Assembly: GCA_937860195.1 (NCBI GenBank)
Contig: CALMBN010000059.1
Coordinates: 1-7,868 of the forward strand
Reading direction: 5' to 3'
Origin: an uncultured Novosphingobium sp.
Lineage (GTDB): Bacteria; Pseudomonadota; Alphaproteobacteria; Sphingomonadales; Sphingomonadaceae
Length of the DNA: 7,868 nucleotides
Within the stretch, counting starts at the first letter, position 1; each line of letters begins with the position of its first letter. Shown here in pieces: positions 1 through 6,187 of this stretch. The position numbers and the translations under genes were made by a program. Under the pieces are notes generated by a model that made no database searches, was not told the DNA's origin, and saw nothing but the letters and a program-made list of their open reading frames with translations.

Positions 1-2
1 AG

Positions 3-479
3 GACTGGAGCGATGATCGCGTCTGGGATGAACTGGCAATCCGGCTTGGCCCCGAAGCGGCGGCTGGAATTACGCGGGGGCCGAGCATCGAGAAGAGCAT
101 CGCCCCTCTGCGCTCCTATGTGTTCGAGCCGATGCGCCACGGCTCGCTGCTGCTTTGCGGCGATTCGGCGCACATTGTCCCGCCGACCGGGGCCAAGGGC
201 CTCAATCTGGCGGCCAGTGATGTACATTACGCGGCTGCAGCGCTATCGGGCTACTTCCAGCGGGCCGACAATGATGGCATCGCAGGCTACTCCGCCAAGG
301 CCCTCGCGCGGGTCTGGAAAAGCGAGCGATTCAGCTGGTCACTGACCAAGCTGATGCACCGCTTCCCTGAGGACGGTCCGTTTGAGCGGGCGATGCAGGT
401 CGCCGAGCTCGACTATATTGCAAGCAGCACAGCCGCGCAGACCAGCATTGCCGAAAACTATGTCGGCTTGCCGGTGTAG
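3..479 (+). CDS. pobA: 4-hydroxybenzoate 3-monooxygenase, C-terminal part (5' end outside window)
   Basis: PobA is a cytoplasmic FAD-dependent, single-component monooxygenase that hydroxylates 4-hydroxybenzoate to protocatechuate with NAD(P)H and O2, feeding ring cleavage. The frame is open from the left edge to a TAG at 477-479, giving 158 visible residues. The FAD-binding GD motif and its extension lie at visible residues 53-73 (GDSAHIVPPTGAKGLNLAAS). It ends ENYVGLPV, close to the family C-terminus. Adding 232 to visible positions matches the classic Pseudomonas enzyme numbering, as I recall it, without gaps: D54=D286, P61=P293, K65=K297, N68=N300, Y153=Y385. About 232 N-terminal residues, including the Rossmann GxGxxG and the substrate tyrosine Y201, are therefore outside the window. 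The tail is about four residues shorter than the 394-residue Pseudomonas protein. It converges on the rhamnose block and is a separate transcription unit. Identity is confident; intactness of the missing part cannot be judged. Confidence 0.93.
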   Translation, partial: DWSDDRVWDELAIRLGPEAAAGITRGPSIEKSIAPLRSYVFEPMRHGSLLLCGDSAHIVPPTGAKGLNLAASDVHYAAAALSGYFQRADNDGIAGYSAKALARVWKSERFSWSLTKLMHRFPEDGPFERAMQVAELDYIASSTAAQTSIAENYVGLPV

Positions 480-536
480 GTCCAGACTGGCCTAAAAGCC
501 CTTCCCCACCGGGGAAGGGAGCGGTTTGAAGCCAGC
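480..536. other. Convergent intergenic gap, only gene-free stretch of note
   Basis: Fifty-seven bases separate the pobA stop from the rhamnosidase stop. The hairpin at 499-519 is the only structure I can see. No promoter is expected because both genes end here, and none is visible. The other gaps in the window (27 bp at 3927-3953 and 24 bp at 6164-6187) hold ribosome binding sites only. Confidence 0.8.
499..519 (-). terminator. GC-rich hairpin between convergent genes, probable intrinsic terminator of the rhamnose operon
   Basis: A perfect 9-bp inverted repeat (CCCTTCCCC at 499-507, GGGGAAGGG at 511-519) has a 3-nt loop. In the minus-strand sense it begins 17 nt after the rhamnosidase stop codon and is followed by GCTTTTAGG, a short run of four T. 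In the plus sense it follows the pobA stop by 19 nt but is followed by AGCGGTTTGAAG, with no T-run. It therefore fits a terminator for the minus-strand block better than for pobA, though it could act on both. The T-run is short, so efficiency is uncertain. It could also be a copy of a dispersed intergenic palindrome. Confidence 0.55.
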
Positions 537-3500
537 CTACTTTTTGGGCATTCCGAGCAGCACGACCGGCCCGATCAAGCCTGATTTCTGGAGCGGTGCG
601 TCAGGCCGATAGGTTGGCAAGGCGGTGTTGGTCCGCTTGGTCGTGCCCGGCTGGGCATCGCCGATCAGGCGATTGACCCACAGATTGCCGACCCGCACCT
701 CAAGTTTGTTCTGGCCCGGTTTGACCGCGCCAGAGATTTCGACCCGGTATGGTGCGTGCCAGGCGTATCCGGCCAGCTTGCCGTTGACCCGCACTTCGGC
801 CACTTCGCGGACCTCGCCCAGATCAAGCCATAGCCGCTGACCAGCTTTCCAGCCCTTGGGTGAGGCAAAGGCCTTGGAGTAGCTGGCGATGCCGGAGAAA
901 TACTTCACCCCCGGATCGGCCTGCTCGTTGAGCGGTGCGAGCGCTGCAAGCGTGATCGTTGCAGGAGCGCCACGTTCGGACTGGAACGCGACGTTCCACG
1001 TGCCCCCAAGTGTGGCGAGCGGGCGAGGCACTGACGCCGGGATCAGCATTGATGGTGCGCTAGCCGCCGTTCGGAACACCACGTGCACCGATCCTTCGGC
1101 CTTCAGTTCCAGTGGAACAACAGTCTCACCGTTCTCGATCCGGAAGCTGAGCGGGGTTGTTGAACCGGTTTCGGCGTCCCACAATTCGGGAGCCTTGCCG
1201 GTCACCCGAAAGTGCGCTTCGATGCTTTCGGCGCGGCCCAGACGATTGACGATGAAATAGCTGTCGCCATCGCCCAGACGGCGGTGCACGAAGGGCAGCG
1301 CTGTATCTGCCGAGCCGCCGGTAAAGCGGAAATCCGGGGCGACACCGATTGCAGCAAGCGCCGATTCGATGTCGGTGCTCGCCACAACCCGGCCCTTGCC
1401 GACAGTGGCGACCGCACCGCCCGGCCACAGCTTGTTGATGAGCGTGGCATATTCGGCCGGATCATCGGCCAGGCTGGGGCTGCTGGTCGGTGCCATGCCG
1501 ACCACGGTTGCTCCGCCTTCGACCAGCGATGCCAGCCGTTTCAGCACCGGCAAGGTCATCCGGTCGGAACTGCCGCCAAGATAGAGCACCCGGTATCGCG
1601 CGCCACCACTCGAAACCAGTTCGTCGCCCTCGTTATGAAGCGCATCCATCAACGCGCCGGGGTTGACGAAGTCATAGGCGTGCATGCTGGGCGCATCGGT
1701 GATCGGGTGATCGCCATAAAGCCCGGTCAGCGGTGCTTCCTCGCCATAGAAATAGGCCACGTCGGCGAAATTGCGTCCCTGTTGCAGCATGAAGCTGTTG
1801 CGGCTGATATAATCAACCCACGGCTTGGCGAGTTCTGCCCAGGCCTCATGGCGGTTGAAATACTGACCGAAGATCATCAGCGACAGGCCCGGCTGGCCGG
1901 CTTCATCCGGGCTGTGGACCGAGGTGTGGATCACCGGGCGGTTGACCCCGGTGACAAATTCAAGATCGATCGCATGCTTCAGCGTGCGCGGACTATCGGC
2001 CCAATAGCTCAGCGCCGAGGTCATCGATTCCGCCGCGACCAGGTTCTGGCCATAGACATGCGCGACCGAGGCCGCACCCTTCATGTCGGCGAGATAGCTT
2101 GGGTTGGGCTTGCCGCCTTGCGGGAATGTCCACAGCGCCGCCATCGGCACGTCAGTGTAACGGCGCATTTCCATATCGTCACCGAGCGACGGGCGGTGAT
2201 CTTCGAGCGCCTCGCCATAGACCTTCAGGCCGTTGTCATGGGCGATCCGGGCGACGGTTCCGTAATGCTCGCTGGCCATCAGGTCGGCCAGGGTCCGGCG
2301 GTAGTCGTAGAGGAACTTGTCGCTCTGCTCGCGGCTGCCAACCAATACGCCGGTCAGCGCGGGGAGCCACGGGGTCGGGTCATAACCGCGCAGGCGTTTG
2401 AACTGGGCGATCATTCTGGGGGTCCAGTTGGCCGCGCCCACCTCGATCGAATCGGTCAGGATGGCCTGCACGCCGCGCGTGCCGAACAGGTCGCTTCCCG
2501 CTGCATCCCGGTACATCCCGATGTAGTGATTGATGTAGCCTTCAACCGCATCGCCGTCGAACTTGTCGACCTCCAGCCCGGTGGCTTCGGCCGGGGCCGG
2601 GTGGTTGGTGGTACCGAGCAGCGAATAGCCGATCCGGACGATCTTCCAGTTGCCTTTGGGCACGGTCCAGTCGAGCGTTCCATCTGGCTTGACCCGGTCG
2701 GTCAGGTTGACGACCTGGCCGAGCGGAACAGCGGGGGCGGCATTATCGGTGAGCTTGAGGTCAAAGTAGTTATGCTCAAGCGCAAAGCCAGCCTTGGCTT
2801 CAAACCGGTCGACCATCGCATCACCCGACAGGCTGAATTGCGCCAGCCGGTGGTTCTTGCCGCCGCCTGCGGCCATCGCCGCAAAGAACATTGGCGGCTC
2901 GATTCCGGGAGCAGGATTGCCCATGTTTGCGCCAGCCGCCGGGGCGGGATTCAGGGTTACGCGGAACAACCGGGCAGTGACCGGAGCGAAACTGATCGTG
3001 GTTGGCACTTGCGCCGCCGGAATCGTTCCAACCGCCGTCCAGCTCTTGCCATCAGCGCTCGCCTCCAGTTGAGGAACCAGCGTCGCCCCGAAGAACATCG
3101 CTGATGCCCCACGCACAAACAGGGTCGCGCTGCGCACAGTAACCAGCTTGCCGTAGTCAGCGACCAGGCTGGCCGGGGCTTCTGCCGAGCCGCGGGGCAG
3201 GTCGATCCCGCTGGCCAGGCTGGCATCGGTCAGAGCCGCGGCGTCGAGCGACTTGCCCTCGCGATCACGGATCATCGGTTGCGGCAGGGCAGCGACGTTG
3301 GTCGGTATTGCAAAGACCGCGACCTCGCTGGAATACTGGGGCAGGGCCTTGTGCCCGGCATCACCGCTGAGCGCAGCGAGTGGATCGAAGAACGGCAGGT
3401 CCTGATAGGCCCCGGTCGTGCCGGGCAGCGCCGAAAGCTTTCCAGTGAAGCGCTTGCCGCCAGCGACCAGCGTTTCGCTCCACACCAGTTTCTTGAGCCC

Positions 3501-3926
3501 GTCTTTTGGCGCAACCCACGGCCCGCCGGTTTCCGACCAGCCGGGTGAGGCCGCGATCGCCAGCTCGAGCCCGCGCCGCTCGGCCTCGCTGGCGGCAAAC
3601 CGGAAGGCGTCCTTCCATTCGGGGGTCATGTAGACCAGCCGGTTCTTGACCAGCACCGGGGTATTGAGATCGACATCGAAGTTCTGCAAGCCGCCAATCC
3701 CGACCCGCTCCATCCAGTCGAGGTCCTGGGCGATTCCCGCCTTGGTGACATTGCCGTTGAGCCAATGCCACCAGACCCGCGGCCGGGCGCTTTTGGGCGG
3801 ATTGAGGAACTGGACTTCGAGTGTTGGAGTTGCCGCAGATGAAAATGCGGAAGCAGGCAGAAGTGCGATTGAGGCCGCACAAGTCAGAGCCAGCCCCGCG
3901 GCGGCCTTCAATCCCTTTATGGACAT
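537..3926 (-). CDS. Secreted GH106 alpha-L-rhamnosidase
   Basis: This enzyme hydrolyses terminal alpha-L-rhamnosyl residues from plant glycosides or polysaccharides; GH106 enzymes are inverting. The 1129 residues are close to the roughly 1,100-residue S. paucimobilis RhaM that founded the family. Residues 1-31 form a Sec signal peptide (basic start, LALTCAASIALL core, ASA or SSA cleavage sites), so it acts in the periplasm or outside. The family signature RVWWHWLNGNVTKAGI begins at residue 50. A jelly-roll-like insert ending ARLFRVTL spans about 255-325. The catalytic region includes LTDSIEVGAANWTP (D492, E495), GEALEDHRPSLGDDMEM (572-587) and VAAESMTS (E633). The D/E/E spacing (3 and 138) equals that I recall for RhaM D503/E506/E644, so these are the likely catalytic acids. 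A GH2-like sugar-binding beta-sandwich occupies about 970-1125. I chose the ATG at 3926 because AGGAGA lies 5 nt upstream; a TTG six codons earlier (3944) would put that site inside the gene. It is the last gene of the operon. I leave the symbol blank because rhaM also names the rhamnose mutarotase. Confidence 0.94.
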   Translation of the reverse strand: MSIKGLKAAAGLALTCAASIALLPASAFSSAATPTLEVQFLNPPKSARPRVWWHWLNGNVTKAGIAQDLDWMERVGIGGLQNFDVDLNTPVLVKNRLVYMTPEWKDAFRFAASEAERRGLELAIAASPGWSETGGPWVAPKDGLKKLVWSETLVAGGKRFTGKLSALPGTTGAYQDLPFFDPLAALSGDAGHKALPQYSSEVAVFAIPTNVAALPQPMIRDREGKSLDAAALTDASLASGIDLPRGSAEAPASLVADYGKLVTVRSATLFVRGASAMFFGATLVPQLEASADGKSWTAVGTIPAAQVPTTISFAPVTARLFRVTLNPAPAAGANMGNPAPGIEPPMFFAAMAAGGGKNHRLAQFSLSGDAMVDRFEAKAGFALEHNYFDLKLTDNAAPAVPLGQVVNLTDRVKPDGTLDWTVPKGNWKIVRIGYSLLGTTNHPAPAEATGLEVDKFDGDAVEGYINHYIGMYRDAAGSDLFGTRGVQAILTDSIEVGAANWTPRMIAQFKRLRGYDPTPWLPALTGVLVGSREQSDKFLYDYRRTLADLMASEHYGTVARIAHDNGLKVYGEALEDHRPSLGDDMEMRRYTDVPMAALWTFPQGGKPNPSYLADMKGAASVAHVYGQNLVAAESMTSALSYWADSPRTLKHAIDLEFVTGVNRPVIHTSVHSPDEAGQPGLSLMIFGQYFNRHEAWAELAKPWVDYISRNSFMLQQGRNFADVAYFYGEEAPLTGLYGDHPITDAPSMHAYDFVNPGALMDALHNEGDELVSSGGARYRVLYLGGSSDRMTLPVLKRLASLVEGGATVVGMAPTSSPSLADDPAEYATLINKLWPGGAVATVGKGRVVASTDIESALAAIGVAPDFRFTGGSADTALPFVHRRLGDGDSYFIVNRLGRAESIEAHFRVTGKAPELWDAETGSTTPLSFRIENGETVVPLELKAEGSVHVVFRTAASAPSMLIPASVPRPLATLGGTWNVAFQSERGAPATITLAALAPLNEQADPGVKYFSGIASYSKAFASPKGWKAGQRLWLDLGEVREVAEVRVNGKLAGYAWHAPYRVEISGAVKPGQNKLEVRVGNLWVNRLIGDAQPGTTKRTNTALPTYRPDAPLQKSGLIGPVVLLGMPKK

Positions 3927-3931
3927 CGCTG

Positions 3932-3937
3932 TCTCCT
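3932..3937 (-). promoter_or_regulatory. Ribosome binding site that fixes the rhamnosidase start
   Basis: On the minus strand AGGAGA sits 5 nt before the ATG at 3926-3924, a near-consensus Shine-Dalgarno at good spacing. It decides for this ATG over the in-frame TTG at 3944. It also lies within the 27-bp gap after rhaI, so the rhamnosidase has its own strong initiation site and does not rely on translational coupling. Confidence 0.8.
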
Positions 3938-3953
3938 GATTCAATTCGCGATT

Positions 3954-5243
3954 TCAAACGATTCCAGCACCAAGCCCGACAACCTTGCGTTCTTGCGCCT
4001 TGCGTGTCCGCCACTGACTGGCGCGGTAGGTGGCCAGCACATCGATCGCCCCGCCGGCCTCAGCCCGCGCCTTGGCGAGGATTGGGGCGACGTCGATGGT
4101 ATAGGCCCGGCGCAGGGCTTGAAACGCCATCATCGTGTCGTTGGTCTGTTGCGCGTGGCGGAGCGCCTCGCGGTCAACCAGCAGCGCCTTGGCATAGCAT
4201 TGGGTGATCGCCTCGGCGCTGGAAAGCATCGATTCAATCGGATCAGTCACGTTGTGCGACTGGTCGATCATATAGGCCGGATCGAAGCCCTCACGCGGGT
4301 TCAGCTCGGCTTCGACCAGTTCGTTGAACACCAGAAACAGCTGGTGCGGGTTGATGCTCCCGCTGTCGAGATCGTCGTCGCCGTATTTGCTGTCGTTGAA
4401 ATGAAAGCCCCCAAGCTTGCCGAAGCGGTGAAGCCGGGCGACGATCTGCTCGATGTTCACATTGGGTGCGTGATGACCCAGATCGACCAGACACTTGGCC
4501 TTGGGGCCAAGCTCCTGCGCGGCGAGGATTGAGCTGCCCCAGTCTGAAATCACAGTCGAATAGAACGCAGGTTCGAACATCTTGTGTTCGAGCAACATCC
4601 GCCAATTGCCAGGCAGTGCAGCATAGACCTGCGATGCGGCCTCAAGATAGCGATCAAGACTGCGGGCAAAATCCTGCTGGCCGGGGAAATTGGTGCCGTC
4701 GCCAACCCAGACAGTCAGGTCACGGCTGCCCAGTTGCCGGCCGATCTCGATGCATTCGATATTGTGCTCGACAGCTTGCTGGCGCGTCGCTTCGAGAGTC
4801 GAGGCGAGCGATCCGGTATTGTAACTGTGCGCTTGCCCCGGCTGGTCCTGGAACGTGTTTGAATTGACCGCATCGAAAGCAAGCCCTTGCGCGGCGGCTT
4901 CTTCGCGCAAACCAGCATAGTCGCTGACCCTGTCCCATGGGAAGTGCGGGCTGACCCGGGGCGTAGCCCGGCTCAGCTGGTTGATGACCGCGCAGTCTTC
5001 CAGCTTTTCGTGGATATTGGTCGGCTCTCCCGCAATCGGGAACTTGGCAAACCGGGTGCCGCCGCGCCCCGCGCCCCAACTTGGCACTGCGACCGAAAAA
5101 CCGGTGACCCGGGTCTTGATCGCGTCGATCTCGATCCCGGTCCGGGCCAGCTTACGGCTCAGCGCGTGATAGTCTTCGTCCAGCGCTGCCGTCTCGCGGG
5201 AATTGGCATCGGCAATCAGATCGGCGGAGAGCGGCAGGGTCAT
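3954..5243 (-). CDS. rhaI: L-rhamnose isomerase, Pseudomonas stutzeri / rhizobial type
   Basis: RhaI is a cytoplasmic metal-dependent aldose-ketose isomerase converting L-rhamnose to L-rhamnulose, the first intracellular step of the phosphorylative rhamnose pathway. The 429 residues match the roughly 430-residue P. stutzeri-type enzyme rather than the E. coli RhaA type. It is a TIM barrel of the xylose isomerase-like fold. Recognisable blocks are VPSWGAGRGGTRFAKFP (53-69), GDGTNFPGQQ (181-190), CLVDLGHHAPNVNIEQIVAR (251-270) and GGFHFNDSKYGDDDLDSG (278-295). Metal ligands E219, D254, H281 and D327 fall at the same numbers I recall for the P. stutzeri enzyme, as does W179. No signal peptide is present. 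The start ATG overlaps the esterase stop in an ATGA (5243-5240); the only Shine-Dalgarno-like sequence upstream is a weak AAGG, so translation is probably coupled to the esterase. The TGA at 3956-3954 is 27 bp before the rhamnosidase start. Identity is very secure; enzymes of this type are also known for broad ketose/aldose specificity. Confidence 0.96.
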   Translation of the reverse strand: MTLPLSADLIADANSRETAALDEDYHALSRKLARTGIEIDAIKTRVTGFSVAVPSWGAGRGGTRFAKFPIAGEPTNIHEKLEDCAVINQLSRATPRVSPHFPWDRVSDYAGLREEAAAQGLAFDAVNSNTFQDQPGQAHSYNTGSLASTLEATRQQAVEHNIECIEIGRQLGSRDLTVWVGDGTNFPGQQDFARSLDRYLEAASQVYAALPGNWRMLLEHKMFEPAFYSTVISDWGSSILAAQELGPKAKCLVDLGHHAPNVNIEQIVARLHRFGKLGGFHFNDSKYGDDDLDSGSINPHQLFLVFNELVEAELNPREGFDPAYMIDQSHNVTDPIESMLSSAEAITQCYAKALLVDREALRHAQQTNDTMMAFQALRRAYTIDVAPILAKARAEAGGAIDVLATYRASQWRTRKAQERKVVGLGAGIV

Positions 5244-6163
5244 TTCGCGGCCTTGGGTTTGAGAAAGCCCTGCATGTCGAGCCAGGCAACGAACTGCCCG
5301 AGCATCCCGGTATTGGTGGTGCCGGGCGCGCCCAGGCCAAAGCCGTGGTCGCCGGTCTGATAACCGTGGACTTCAACCGGGCGCTTGGCGGCGAGCCAGG
5401 CCTGGGTGATCGCAAAGCCCTTGTTGGGGAACAGATTATCGTTGAGTGCGATGGCGTTGAACAGCGGCGGAGCGTCGGCGGGGACCGCTTCGGCATCCTG
5501 CGGGCCATAGATATAGCCGACGAAATTGGGCCGTTCAGCCGCTGGGGCATCGATCGCTACCCGGCGCGAAGTCATTGCGCCAGCCGAAAAACCGATGATC
5601 CCGACCCGGTTCGGATCGATCTTCCACTTCGCGGAACTGCTGCGAACCATCGCAATCGCGGCACGGGCATCGGCCGGGGCAAAGCTCTGCTTGAGCAAGG
5701 CGCCATCCATCGGTGTGCCGATTTCCTTCATGAGCATTTGCCCCATGAACTTGCCCGCCTCGGCATCATCCGCGGGGGTCTGGATCAGCCGGTATTTGAG
5801 CACGAAAGCGGTGATCCCGCGATCAGCCAGCGCCCGCGCCACGTCCCAGCCCTCATGGGTAATTGCCAGCCCCATGAAGGCCCCGCCCGGCGCGACGATC
5901 ACCGCAGCGCCGTTTGATTTGCCGGGCTTGGGGAAGAACGGGGTCAGGGTAGGCCGGGTGACATTGCGGACCATGAAGTTGCGTGGGCCCATCCGGCCCC
6001 AGATTTCGGTCGACGCGCTACCCGGGGTATCCTTGCCATAGAGCGGAATTGCAGCAGGTTCAGCGGGCGCAGCGCTGTGAGTCAGAGCCGGCGACCCATT
6101 TTGCGCGGTTCCGGCCTGCGCAAAAGCAAGCGCCACAGCGACGAAAATCAGCGACTTTTTCAT
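5240..6163 (-). CDS. Secreted alpha/beta-hydrolase, acetyl-esterase / carbohydrate esterase-like
   Basis: A 307-residue serine esterase of the acetyl esterase / BD-FAE-like group (Aes-related). A Sec signal peptide covers about residues 1-20 (MKKSLIFVAVALAFAQAGTA, cleavage probably after A20), so it acts outside the cytoplasm. The mature alpha/beta-hydrolase core starts near residue 50. The oxyanion-hole motif APGGAF is at 91-96, the nucleophile elbow GFSAG at 191-195 (S193), the likely acid D242 in LNDNLFP, and the catalytic histidine H273 in GDHGFG. The full triad and strand order look intact. GGGAGA lies 7 nt before the ATG, supporting this start. It begins 24 bp after rhaD, and its stop codon overlaps the rhaI start. 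Its place in a rhamnoside-use operon suggests it removes acetyl or other acyl groups that block the rhamnosidase. The true substrate (acetyl, feruloyl, coumaroyl) cannot be read from sequence; annotators may call it xylanase, dienelactone hydrolase-like or acetylxylan esterase. Confidence 0.85.
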   Translation of the reverse strand: MKKSLIFVAVALAFAQAGTAQNGSPALTHSAAPAEPAAIPLYGKDTPGSASTEIWGRMGPRNFMVRNVTRPTLTPFFPKPGKSNGAAVIVAPGGAFMGLAITHEGWDVARALADRGITAFVLKYRLIQTPADDAEAGKFMGQMLMKEIGTPMDGALLKQSFAPADARAAIAMVRSSSAKWKIDPNRVGIIGFSAGAMTSRRVAIDAPAAERPNFVGYIYGPQDAEAVPADAPPLFNAIALNDNLFPNKGFAITQAWLAAKRPVEVHGYQTGDHGFGLGAPGTTNTGMLGQFVAWLDMQGFLKPKAAK

Positions 6164-6170
6164 TCCGTTT

Positions 6171-6176
6171 TCTCCC
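6171..6176 (-). promoter_or_regulatory. Ribosome binding site of the esterase gene
   Basis: On the minus strand GGGAGA stands 7 nt before the ATG at 6163-6161, within the 24-bp gap after rhaD. It supports the chosen start, which also places the signal peptide exactly at the N-terminus. If rhaI is translationally coupled through the ATGA overlap, this site would set the translation rate of both genes. Confidence 0.7.
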
Positions 6177-6187
6177 GTTTACCCAAC

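Noticed and set aside
13..345. 110-codon ATG frame overlapping pobA in another frame
   Set aside because: The PobA frame, open from position 3 and carrying the GD motif through ENYVGLP, accounts for this DNA; the alternative is Arg/Ser-rich shadow.
1212..3104. 630-codon open frame on the + strand opposite the rhamnosidase gene
   Set aside because: It is fully antisense to a gene with clear family motifs and a signal peptide. Its translation has no recognisable domain and is rich in Arg, Gly, His and Ala, as expected from the reverse frame of GC-rich coding DNA.
3927..3944. TTG start for the rhamnosidase, adding six residues
   Set aside because: The AGGAGA ribosome binding site would fall inside the coding region, and the extra residues would precede a normal signal peptide start.
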